Of a DNA stretch of 64,000 bases, positions 7,675 through 14,285 are shown one piece after another. Below the pieces are notes generated by a model, which did no database searches, had not been told where the DNA came from, and was given only the letters and a program-made list of their open reading frames with translations. The DNA is taken from contig CALXTQ010000004.1 of the NCBI GenBank assembly GCA_944391485.1, positions 62,001 through 126,000 of the forward strand. The letters are read 5' to 3'. Position 1 is the first letter of the stretch, and the number at the start of each line of letters is the position of its first letter. A program made the translations under genes and the position numbers. Source of the stretch: an uncultured Alphaproteobacteria bacterium (GTDB taxonomy: Bacteria > Pseudomonadota > Alphaproteobacteria > RF32 > CAG-239).

Positions 7675-7920
7675 TTATTTTTTTCGTTTGCAAGTATCAT
7701 TATATGTTTGTTGTGCAACAAATGCCATTTTGCCAAGATTAAATCCTTGATTCCATTTTTTTATAATTTTGTTTTGCCCCAAGGCAAAGTCTATTACTTT
7801 ATTTCCTGTTTTCAAAGTATTTTTTGCATTAGACATTTTATATACTTTGGCAGCTCTCTTTGCAATGCCAGAAGGAGAGCAATCTCCAACATACTTTGTT
7901 TTATCTGTTTTTTTAGGCAT
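7675..7920 (-). CDS. Small basic protein, unknown
   Basis: An 81-residue, strongly Lys-rich protein (predicted pI well above 9) with one moderately hydrophobic middle part (VIDFALGQ) and a basic tail ending CKRKK. A strong ribosome site (AAAGGAG) is placed 6-7 bases before the ATG, which supports real translation. It could bind nucleic acid, but no family is recognised. It is likely cotranscribed with the membrane protein that follows it. Confidence 0.5.
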   Translation of the reverse strand: MPKKTDKTKYVGDCSPSGIAKRAAKVYKMSNAKNTLKTGNKVIDFALGQNKIIKKWNQGFNLGKMAFVAQQTYNDTCKRKK

Positions 7921-7957
7921 TTTATCTCCTTTCTTTTCTTAATTGTTAAATACAAAA

Positions 7958-7987
7958 AAAATCCGAAGAACTAAATCTTCGGATTTT
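7958..7987 (-). terminator. Strong hairpin with T-run on the minus strand
   Basis: AAAATCCGAAGA and TCTTCGGATTTT form a 12-bp stem with a 6-base loop. On the minus strand it is followed by eight T residues. It lies upstream of the 81-residue gene, so it would stop transcription coming from higher coordinates; the gene it once served is not evident. Confidence 0.65.
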
Positions 7988-8062
7988 GGACACACTTATA
8001 CCAAGTGATAATTAGTCTATAACAAAATTATATGCAATTTTCAAGATATTAGCAAAATAAAT

Positions 8063-8185
8063 TCCGGTGTGAATATCTGTTTAGTGCAAAAACTGGCTAA
8101 TCATAAAAACATCTCAACCACGCAAAGATATTTTAATTATAATGAACACATGCTCGCAAACGCGGTTGAAAATGCAAGAGTCTAA
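8063..8185 (+). pseudogene. C-terminal remnant of a second tyrosine integrase
   Basis: The frame ending at 8185 reads SGVNICLVQKLANHKN, then ISTTQRYFNYNEHML and ANAVENARV-stop. This is the end of a XerC/D-like integrase: the conserved His in LANHKN, and the nucleophile Tyr in TTQRYF. Nothing upstream keeps the HxxR box or the rest of the catalytic domain, so only about 40 residues survive. It is followed by an intact intrinsic terminator. It is not derived from the intact integrase at 4037, which reads LTHKSLQSTQIYV at the same place. Confidence 0.75.
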
Positions 8186-8204
8186 TAGCAAATTAACTCC
8201 AAGT

Positions 8205-8238
8205 AAAAAAGCCTTACATTTTTTGTAAGGCTTTTTCT
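8205..8238 (+). terminator. Intrinsic terminator after the integrase remnant
   Basis: AAGCCTTACA (8209-8218) pairs with TGTAAGGCTT (8224-8233) over a 5-base loop, followed by a T-run. It is retained although its gene is now only a fragment. Confidence 0.8.
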
Positions 8239-8279
8239 TTTGAGTAAAATTAAAAAAATCAAAATTTCAAAAATTAAAA

Positions 8280-8475
8280 CTAGGGTGGTTAGGAAAGAAT
8301 AAGCTTCTTGAATGAATTGATACCAAATCAGTTCAAGGCTTAAAATGTTAAGAAAAGTTATCAAAACTAATAAAGTTTAACATTTTTACCTTGCCACCCT
8401 AGAGGCTTAAATAAAATCCCTAACAATTCCAAGCTTTTCAAAGAAAATGTTAAAAAAGGTATGTTCTTTAACATT
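8280..8475. repeat. Nested inverted repeats in a noncoding stretch
   Basis: CTAGGGTGG (8280-8288) and CCACCCTAG (8394-8402) form a 9-bp inverted repeat around an inner 10-bp one, AAAATGTTAA (8342-8351) and TTAACATTTT (8377-8386). A second AATGTTAA/TTAACATT pair follows at 8446-8453 and 8468-8475. TAACATTCGC is repeated at 8469 and 8549. The whole 8239-8700 stretch has no convincing gene. It could be a structured RNA, operators of the ATPase gene, or decayed element ends. Confidence 0.5.
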
Positions 8476-8700
8476 CGCTTATTTTAACAATTAACCCCTA
8501 GGCGACTTACGAGGTCTTTAACGTTGCGAAATATATGCTTCACCAGAATAACATTCGCAATATTTTCAATACTCACAAATAATAATTTTGATGAATATTA
8601 TGTAAAAAGGAAAGCTTTTAAAAACTTTTTTATAAATTTCTAAAAAACTTGTTGAAATATAGAAGTTATATATATATATTGGTAATGAGGGAGATTTGCT

Positions 8701-9924
8701 ATGATAGATAGACCATTATATTTAAATAAGTTAATGTCTTGGAAAGATAAGGATATTATCAAGGTCATTACAGGTATTAGACGATGTGGAAAATCTAGAA
8801 TATTAGATAGCTTTGCCTTGAAATTAAAAGAACAAGGAATCACTGAAGAACAAATTATTCACTTGAATTTTGAAGAAATGGGTGATGAGCAAATTTCCGA
8901 TGCAAAAACTTTGCACGATATGATTGATAGCCGCCTAAAAGCAAATAAAGATAAAATGACTTATATTATGCTTGATGAAGTGCAAAAAATACCTGAATGG
9001 GAAAAAGCTGTTGCATCTCTACGTTTGCGAAAGAATGCTGATTTATATTTAACCGGTTCAAATGCTTATATGCTTTCTTCAGAATTGGCTACTTTCTTAT
9101 CAGGAAGATATGTCGAAATAAAAATGCTTCCTTTATCTTTTAAGGAATTTTTGACGTTTCATAAATTTCCTAGTGATATGTCAATGGAACGCAAATTTGC
9201 CTTATATATTAAATTTGGCGGAATGCCATCGTTAAAAGATTTTGATTTTAGCGAAAAACAGTCTTATGAAGTTCTTGATGGTATATATAATACGGTTTTG
9301 GTAAAAGATGTAGCTTCTAGAGCTAAGAATACAAATACCCAAGTAATTGAAAAAATCATCCATTTTCTAGCTGACAACATTGCCAACATAAGTAGCGTTA
9401 ACAGTATTACGAACACATTATATAATGAAAAGAGTATCGAAAGTAAAAATAATGCTTATGTAAATGATTGTATTGGCTTATTAGAAAAAGCTTTTATTTT
9501 TTATCCTGTCCAACGCTATGATGTTAAAGGAAAAGAACTTTTACGAAGTTTGGAAAAATACTATATTGTTGATAATGGATTGCGGTATCGTATTTTAAAC
9601 CGAGTTTCCGATAATGGTCGGATTCTGGAAAATATTGTTTATTTTGAGCTTTTAAGACGTGGTTATACGGTTTTTATTGGTAAGTATGAAGATAAAGAAA
9701 TAGACTTTATTGCAACCAAACAAGATGAAAAGCTATATATTCAAGTAAATGATAGAATGGATGCCAACAAAACATTTAGTCGCGAATTAGGAGTTTTACA
9801 GCAGATTCGCGATAGTCATCCCAAAATGGTTTTAACGAATGATGAAATGTTGGTCGGCAGCACAGAAGATGGTATAAAGATAGTGTCTTTACTTGAATGG
9901 CTATTAAAGGATTATGAAGCATAA
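8701..9924 (+). CDS. AAA_14/DUF4143 family ATPase
   Basis: A 407-residue predicted ATPase. Walker A is GIRRCGKS at about residues 25-32. Walker B is YIMLDEVQKI around 93-102, followed by the LTGSNAYML sensor-like motif and the conserved LSGRYVEIKMLPLSFKEF segment. The C-terminal half matches DUF4143, with the PD-(D/E)xK-like end ELLRRGYTVFIGKYEDKE, then IDFIA. Such genes are frequent, often mobile cargo in host-associated bacteria; their role is not settled. A good ribosome site (GAGGGAG) precedes the ATG. It is the last gene before attR and has an AT-rich codon use unlike the host genes. Confidence 0.85.
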   Translation: MIDRPLYLNKLMSWKDKDIIKVITGIRRCGKSRILDSFALKLKEQGITEEQIIHLNFEEMGDEQISDAKTLHDMIDSRLKANKDKMTYIMLDEVQKIPEWEKAVASLRLRKNADLYLTGSNAYMLSSELATFLSGRYVEIKMLPLSFKEFLTFHKFPSDMSMERKFALYIKFGGMPSLKDFDFSEKQSYEVLDGIYNTVLVKDVASRAKNTNTQVIEKIIHFLADNIANISSVNSITNTLYNEKSIESKNNAYVNDCIGLLEKAFIFYPVQRYDVKGKELLRSLEKYYIVDNGLRYRILNRVSDNGRILENIVYFELLRRGYTVFIGKYEDKEIDFIATKQDEKLYIQVNDRMDANKTFSRELGVLQQIRDSHPKMVLTNDEMLVGSTEDGIKIVSLLEWLLKDYEA

Positions 9925-10071
9925 CCCAATAAGAAAATACTATTCTTCTAATGTTTTATTGATAAAAAAAAGAAATAAACTTCTTTGCAGAACTGTCAGA
10001 AAATCATTGATTTTTAAGTATCTTTGACTAATATAACTACATAATATTTGGAGTAGAGATACTTCGCAATC

Positions 10072-10089
10072 TAGGCACTAGAAAGGCAC
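10072..10089 (+). promoter_or_regulatory. Right-end arm-site-like repeats
   Basis: TAGGCAC at 10072 and AAGGCAC at 10083 have the same motif, orientation and 11-bp spacing as the three copies in front of the integrase. They lie about 90 bp inside the right core repeat. Inferred to be integrase arm-type binding sites. Confidence 0.55.
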
Positions 10090-10171
10090 CGAAAATTCTA
10101 TCAGCTTGCGAACACTAATAAAAACAATGCAAATCAATATTTTATCAAGGTATTGCGACATTGGTTTATAT

Positions 10172-10186
10172 AGTTTCCTAAACTGT
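10172..10186 (+). repeat. attR core, 15-bp direct repeat
   Basis: AGTTTCCTAAACTGT, identical to 3867-3881. To its left lies island DNA, to its right the rest of the interrupted tRNA. Confidence 0.9.
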
Positions 10187-10219
10187 GGGCAGGAGGTTCG
10201 AGTCCTCTCGGGAGCGCCA
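10187..10219 (+). pseudogene. 3' half of tRNA-Arg(CCU)
   Basis: After the core repeat come the variable loop GGGCA, T arm GGAGG-TTCGAGT-CCTCT, 3' acceptor CGGGAGC, discriminator G and encoded CCA. These complete the 5' half at 3838-3881. There is no D arm or 5' acceptor next to it (the preceding bases are island DNA), so it cannot fold as a tRNA here. Confidence 0.9.
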
Positions 10220-10220
10220 A

Positions 10221-10250
10221 AAAAATCCCCGCAGCGGGGATTTATTGTTT
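10221..10250 (+). terminator. Terminator of the interrupted tRNA-Arg
   Basis: AAATCCCC (10223-10230) and GGGGATTT (10236-10243) form an 8-bp stem with loop GCAGC, followed by a T-rich tail. It is the original terminator of the tRNA, now separated from its promoter by the island. Confidence 0.7.
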
Positions 10251-10303
10251 TAAAGCGTTGTTTTCTGTCGCTTCCCTCACAATTTAACAACTCGGCACTG
10301 CGC

Positions 10304-10337
10304 CATAAAAAAACCCCTCAAGAGAGGGGTTTTTTTA
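10304..10337 (-). terminator. Terminator of tRNA-Arg(ACG)
   Basis: AACCCCTC (10312-10319) and GAGGGGTT (10324-10331) form a GC-rich stem with A- and T-runs on both sides. It lies directly after the 3' end of the minus-strand tRNA. Confidence 0.8.
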
Positions 10338-10414
10338 TGGCGCACCCGGCGGGGTTCGAACTCACAACCTTCTGATCCGTAGTCAGATGCTCTATCCAAT
10401 TGAGCTACGGGTGC
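10338..10414 (-). tRNA. tRNA-Arg(ACG)
   Basis: A 77-nt cloverleaf with acceptor GCACCCG/CGGGTGC, D stem GCTC/GAGC, anticodon arm TCTGA-CTACGGA-TCAGA (anticodon ACG, read as ICG after deamination), T arm with TTCGAAC, and encoded CCA. It lies 119 bp from the interrupted tRNA-Arg(CCU). Confidence 0.95.
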
Positions 10415-10651
10415 ATCTGTTTTTAACAACAAAGCTTTAATAGCGCGATTTATTTTTTTTTGCAAGTGTTATTTTCATTAATTTAAAAGAATTTTAATCT
10501 ATTTGCCTTAAAATTTGTGTCAGCAATATGGTTAAATAAATGATAAATATAAATTCTTACTTGTTTTTTTACAAAATTGACTTTACAAAATAAGATAAAA
10601 GTGTAAAAAGCAAAGAGTTATATAATAAGTTTTCATAAAGGTTCATTGTAA

Positions 10652-11764
10652 ATGAAAAAATCAGCAGTCAGATTATCTTTAATTTCTTTATCTTTCCTGG
10701 CTCTCAGCGCCTGTTCTTTCAGCAAAGATGCGCTTTTTCCCTCTTTGGTCGGCACAGACTCGCAGGAAGAAGTAAAAGCCCGCGGTTCGAACCTTGTCGA
10801 AGCTCAGGGCGGCGAGCTGCCCATGCTGGGATCTACGAATTTTGAACCTCTGGAAATTTCCGAGGGCGGCAATACCGGCACTTTCGTCGGACAGAAAGTC
10901 GTCTCTTTCCGCAATGAACTGTCTCAGCTGCAGACTTCTATCAGACAGCACAACAGCGAACTGCAGAAAATCAGGGCTTCCGTGATTAATAATGCCATGC
11001 AGTATCATAAAATCATCGGCACCATTGAAGCGAAACTGCAGGTCGGCACAACCCCCGGCAACCCTCATATGTTCGGACTGCTGCAAAACGCGCAGAACAA
11101 CATTCAGGTTATGAGCGCCAACACAAACGCTCTGAGCCAGCTGGCGGCCCGCGTTACTTCTGATTCCGCGATGACCTCGTATCTGCTGGATTCAATCAAA
11201 TCCGCCTACGGCGTTTCCGGCGCGGTTGATGAAGACCACAGACAACTGCGTATTCTGGAAAATGAAACAAATCAGACATCAATTCTGATGAAAAGCCTGC
11301 TTAATGAAGTTAATTCCGATGTTGCCCGCCAGCAGCAGTATGTTGAAACAGCAAGAAACTATATCGTTGATCTGAACAGCGCCATCAAAGTTGGCAGCTA
11401 CGGTGTCAGCAATGTTCCCCTGACGGGAACCGCCGGCCCGAAAGCCCCCAGCTTCGCCAAAAGCGCCGACGCCAACGGCAAGCCGCTGTTTGTCGCCAAA
11501 TTCAACAAGAAAAACGTTAATTACAAAGACGGTCTGAAAAAAGCAGTTACAAGCGCCATCTCCAGAAAGCCGAACGTTATGTTTGAAGTTGTCGCCGTAA
11601 CGCCGGCTTCGGGGAAACAGCTTTCTTCGGGAACGGCAAAAAACAACGCCACTGCTATTTTTCAGGATATGATCAATATGGGCGTCAGCGCCGACAGAAT
11701 ATCCCTGACGGCAAGAACAAGCCCGGAGGCTACGTCATCCGAAGTTCATATCTATGTCAGATAA
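10652..11764 (+). CDS. Lipoprotein with coiled coil and OmpA-like C-terminus (tentative)
   Basis: A 370-residue exported lipoprotein. The signal peptide ends in the lipobox LSAC (Cys21), so the protein is probably anchored in the outer membrane. A helical, Gln/Asn-rich region (about residues 85-245) has heptad-like spacing. The C-terminal 95 residues (VMFEVVAVTP, then GVSADRISLTARTSP and EVHIYVR) resemble the end of OmpA-like peptidoglycan-binding domains, but the usual NxxLSxxRA signature is degenerate. The inferred role is envelope linkage. It stands alone, with AAAGG upstream of the ATG and a strong terminator directly after. Confidence 0.65.
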   Translation: MKKSAVRLSLISLSFLALSACSFSKDALFPSLVGTDSQEEVKARGSNLVEAQGGELPMLGSTNFEPLEISEGGNTGTFVGQKVVSFRNELSQLQTSIRQHNSELQKIRASVINNAMQYHKIIGTIEAKLQVGTTPGNPHMFGLLQNAQNNIQVMSANTNALSQLAARVTSDSAMTSYLLDSIKSAYGVSGAVDEDHRQLRILENETNQTSILMKSLLNEVNSDVARQQQYVETARNYIVDLNSAIKVGSYGVSNVPLTGTAGPKAPSFAKSADANGKPLFVAKFNKKNVNYKDGLKKAVTSAISRKPNVMFEVVAVTPASGKQLSSGTAKNNATAIFQDMINMGVSADRISLTARTSPEATSSEVHIYVR

Positions 11765-11768
11765 TGTT

Positions 11769-11794
11769 CAGCCCCCTACCGGGGGCTTTTTTTT
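11769..11794 (+). terminator. Intrinsic terminator
   Basis: GCCCCC-TACC-GGGGGC (11771-11786) followed by eight T. It starts 6 bp after the lipoprotein stop. Confidence 0.9.
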
Positions 11795-11986
11795 GCCCCT
11801 TTTGCTGACTCAAAATTAATTTTTCGGAGGCCCTTGTACAAACGCTCTGTGCAGACAGAACTTAGAAACATACCTCAACAGCTGAAAAAAAATCAGTTTT
11901 CCCCTTGTCAAAAAGAAAGATTAATGCCACATTATAGGTACAGACTTTTTTTAGAGTCTGTTTGTGTTAACAACTATGGAGTTTTT

Positions 11987-12148
11987 ATGTTTATAAAAAC
12001 GTGCGTTGCTACGTCAAGCAGCAATTCAAAAGATTCTGACAGACACAGGTCGGAAACAAACAAAACTTTTATTCTTTCCAAGTATACAAGCCTAATCGGC
12101 TTGAAAAGATTCTACCCAGGGGGACTATTAAATCTGAAAGGAGTGTAG
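11987..12148 (+). CDS. Possible 53-residue small protein or leader peptide before GNAT gene
   Basis: An ATG at 11987 has GGAG at 11978-11981, 5 bases before it. The frame runs 53 codons and ends 2 bp before the ATG of the acetyltransferase, whose own ribosome site lies within the last codons of this frame. The peptide is Ser-rich early (CVATSSSNSKDSD) and ends GLKRFYPGGLLNLKGV. A hairpin (CAAGCC/GGCTTG) lies inside the frame. It could be a translated leader controlling the next gene by coupling, or a small protein. The frame is open further upstream to a TTG at 11834. No family recognised. Confidence 0.4.
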   Translation: MFIKTCVATSSSNSKDSDRHRSETNKTFILSKYTSLIGLKRFYPGGLLNLKGV

Positions 12149-12150
12149 CA

Positions 12151-12675
12151 ATGCTTACTTTCAGAAATAAACTTAATCATACAGACCCCGAAACAATTCG
12201 GAAAATTGCCGCATCAACGGGATTTTTTGACAAATCGGATGTTGAAGTCAATTATACTCTGGCAAAAAACGTTGCTTTTAATTTTGATGAAAATCATGAA
12301 TTTTTGCTGGCTGAGTTTGACGGAAACGTTGTTGCATATGCCTGTTTTGGCGAATTGAACGATGCCAGAGACGGAACTTACGAAATTTTCTGGCTTTCCA
12401 CTCATAATACTTTTCGCGGCTGTGGAATCGGTCGGACTTTGATTAATAAACTGGTTGAAGAACTGCGTTCCCGCGGAGCCATGCGTTTGTATCTGAAAAC
12501 AGACAGCAAGGCTCAATACGCACCGACCCGCAACTTTTATGAAAGCTGCGGTTTTACCAAGCAGGCCGTTTTGAAAGGTTATTATGATGACAGCGATGAC
12601 TGCTGCATTTATGCCATGGATCTGAAACACAGCTATGATGACAGCAATGCCGAGTATCAAGAAGCGGCAGAATAA
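12151..12675 (+). CDS. GNAT family N-acetyltransferase
   Basis: A 174-residue GNAT protein that would transfer an acetyl group from acetyl-CoA. The fold is seen in order: central strand EFLLAEFDGNVVAYACFGEL, the acetyl-CoA loop RGCGIGRTLINKLVEEL (motif A, R/Q-x-x-G-x-G/A) around residues 90-106, and the C-terminal FYESCGFTKQAVLKGYY (motif B). The acidic C-terminus (residues 145-174) is unusual. AAAGGAG lies 9 bases upstream of the ATG and inside the preceding small frame, so translation may be coupled. The substrate is unknown. It is followed by a terminator. Confidence 0.8.
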   Translation: MLTFRNKLNHTDPETIRKIAASTGFFDKSDVEVNYTLAKNVAFNFDENHEFLLAEFDGNVVAYACFGELNDARDGTYEIFWLSTHNTFRGCGIGRTLINKLVEELRSRGAMRLYLKTDSKAQYAPTRNFYESCGFTKQAVLKGYYDDSDDCCIYAMDLKHSYDDSNAEYQEAAE

Positions 12676-12702
12676 GCAAAAGATTCTTCTGGCCCTAAAA
12701 TA

Positions 12703-12732
12703 AAAAAACTGTCGAAATCGGCAGTTTTTTTT
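12703..12732. terminator. Terminator between GNAT gene and tRNA-Ala(CGC)
   Basis: AAAACTGTCG and CGGCAGTTTT pair around a short loop, with A- and T-runs on either side. It can serve both the plus-strand acetyltransferase and the minus-strand tRNA. Confidence 0.75.
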
Positions 12733-12733
12733 A

Positions 12734-12809
12734 TGGTGGAGCTGAACGGGATCGAACCGTCGACCTACTGATTGCGAACCAGTCGCTCTCCCAACTGAGC
12801 TACAGCCCC
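12734..12809 (-). tRNA. tRNA-Ala(CGC)
   Basis: A 76-nt cloverleaf with acceptor GGGGCTG/CAGCTCC, anticodon arm ACTGG-TTCGCAA-TCAGT (anticodon CGC), T arm with TTCGATC, and encoded CCA. The G3-U70 pair that marks tRNA-Ala is present. Confidence 0.93.
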
Positions 12810-13019
12810 ATAATTATGATTCGCTCCGGCAGAAAATGCGCCGGTGTATGCGACTCTCCACGAATCGCTTATTAATATAAAAAGTTTATTTTATTTGTAA
12901 AGCTTTATTTCCATATAAACCTATGAACAAAAATTGACAAAAAAGTGTTGCGTTATTTACAAATATATGATATAGATAATATCAGAATTTAACTTTTTAT
13001 ATTAAGAGAGGTTAGAACA

Positions 13020-13523
13020 ATGGGTAACGAAAAAATTAAGAAGCTGAAAGAAGTGCTTGCAACTAAAAAAATAGTAACCGTTGCAGGTCTTGCCGCAGTA
13101 ACTCTCGTGGGAACAAGCCAGGCTGCTCAGGCGCAGAACAACGGCGACAGTAAACTGCAAGGCAAAGTAGTTATTAAAGACAATACAGTTGATATTGCCA
13201 AAAAGGTTGAGCAGGAGTTCAAAAATCTGGCCGGTATCAAAGTAGAAAAAAAGGACGGCGTTAATCTTTCCGGTGAAAAGCTTCACAGTGAAGAATATGG
13301 AACAAAATACGGCAGGATAACCCATTATACCCATGAAAACGGTTCTACCGAAACCGAGTTTGCCTGCGAGCATGGTTCGGTGTTTTTGCATAACGGTTCT
13401 TTTTATAATAAAAAAGGTGAAAAAATCGACTCTGAAGAGGCTGCTGATTTTCTGGGAAAATTCAATGATACCGCAATTAAGGGACAACCGACAATTTTCA
13501 TGGAAAACGCAAACGTCCGTTAA
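13020..13523 (+). CDS. Exported protein of unknown function
   Basis: A 167-residue protein. A basic N-terminal stretch (KIKKLKEVLATKK) is followed by a hydrophobic core and a likely signal peptidase site near AQA-Q (about residue 39). The mature part is polar with no cysteine pair or catalytic motif recognised; it contains repeated HTHENGS/EHGS-like turns (about residues 103-120). A purine-rich ribosome site (AGAGAGG) precedes the ATG. TTGACA at 12934 may be part of its promoter. It is monocistronic with its own terminator. Confidence 0.6.
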   Translation: MGNEKIKKLKEVLATKKIVTVAGLAAVTLVGTSQAAQAQNNGDSKLQGKVVIKDNTVDIAKKVEQEFKNLAGIKVEKKDGVNLSGEKLHSEEYGTKYGRITHYTHENGSTETEFACEHGSVFLHNGSFYNKKGEKIDSEEAADFLGKFNDTAIKGQPTIFMENANVR

Positions 13524-13541
13524 TTTTAACCTTATAAATAG

Positions 13542-13567
13542 AAAAGGAGCCAAAAGCTCCTTTTTTT
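13542..13567 (+). terminator. Intrinsic terminator
   Basis: AAAAGGAGC-CAAAA-GCTCCTTTT followed by T residues, directly after the exported-protein gene. Confidence 0.85.
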
Positions 13568-13610
13568 ATTTTAAATTAAAAAAATGCCATTGCAGAAAAT
13601 TTTACATATA

Positions 13611-13638
13611 AAAAAACCGCCATTACAGCGGTTTTTTT
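13611..13638 (-). terminator. Terminator of tRNA-Ala(GGC)
   Basis: AAAAAACCGC and GCGGTTTTTT form a stem around CATTACA, just after the 3' end of the minus-strand tRNA. Confidence 0.75.
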
Positions 13639-13639
13639 A

Positions 13640-13715
<76 letters not shown>

Positions 13716-13800
13716 ATAATAATTATCGCGACACTATCTTGTCTGTCTTTCAAAACATGGAGACTATAAAAAAACTAAACGCGCTTGTCAAATACTTTTT

Positions 13801-14271
13801 TTATGAATCGCCCCGATATCTTTTATTAAAGCCGCTTACGCAGCCCAGAGCCCAGCTCATCAGCAACTCATCGCAGCCTGTTGCCTCATCTCTGCCGCAT
13901 TGTATGATTTTGAAACCCGCCGCCTGATAAAAAGCTAAAGCCCGCCGGTTTTGGGCATAAACATTCAGACTCAGACAGGGATGTCTCTGTTTTACATAAT
14001 TCAGCAATTTGCTGCCAATCCGCCTGCCCTGATAATCCGGCGCCACAAACAAAGCACCGATATGCGTCCCGTTCAGCAGGCTGATGAAGCCTTTGACCCG
14101 ATGCCTGTCCCTGAACACAAAAGTCTGCGAAGCCGGAAGAATCTGTTGTTCGACTTTTTCAAAATTATCATGCCAGTATTTTTCCGGAATAAAGCTATGC
14201 GCCCGGACGGCGCTCTCCAGCCACAAGGACATGACAAAGGGGATATCTTCTTTCCGGCAGGCGCAGATCAT
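13801..14271 (-). CDS. GNAT family N-acetyltransferase (YjaB/YiaC-like)
   Basis: A 156-residue GNAT enzyme. The early segment DIPFVMSLWLESAVRAHSFIP with a WHDNF element matches small acetyltransferases of the YjaB/YiaC group. Motif A is APDYQGRRIGSKLLNYV (about residues 76-92) and motif B is NRRALAFYQAAGFK (about 108-121). The ATG lies 14 bp after the parE stop on the same strand, so it is probably the last gene of a parE transcript. The C-terminal 20 residues (ALGCVSGFNKRYRGDS) extend past the usual domain. Substrate unknown. Confidence 0.8.
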   Translation of the reverse strand: MICACRKEDIPFVMSLWLESAVRAHSFIPEKYWHDNFEKVEQQILPASQTFVFRDRHRVKGFISLLNGTHIGALFVAPDYQGRRIGSKLLNYVKQRHPCLSLNVYAQNRRALAFYQAAGFKIIQCGRDEATGCDELLMSWALGCVSGFNKRYRGDS

Positions 14272-14285
14272 TATTTTTTCCGCCG

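Larger units (their letters stand above)
3882..10186 (+). mobile_element. Integrative island in the tRNA-Arg(CCU) anticodon loop
   Basis: An element of 6305 bp bounded by 15-bp direct repeats, with a tyrosine integrase at the left end and arm-type repeats at both ends. Base composition is clearly more AT-rich than the flanking chromosome. Cargo includes a replacement tRNA-Arg(CCU), a winged-helix/RHIM-like protein, a zinc-ribbon protein, small unknown proteins, an old integrase fragment and an ATPase. No conjugation, replication or phage structural genes are seen, so the element is probably mobilised by others or is a satellite. The stretch 9925-10071 holds nothing recognisable. Confidence 0.9.

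Noticed and set aside
8182-8364. Minus-strand frame of 60 codons, hydrophobic
   Set aside because: It covers an intrinsic terminator and the inverted repeats, has no ribosome site, and its hydrophobicity comes from A/T-rich DNA.
11834-11986. TTG-initiated upstream extension of the small frame before the GNAT gene
   Set aside because: GGAGG is only 3 bases from the TTG and the codons look random; the ATG at 11987 has better support.
13611-13638. Coding frame running through the tRNA-Ala(GGC) and its terminator
   Set aside because: The frame is produced by the tRNA and hairpin sequence; cloverleaf and CCA are clear.
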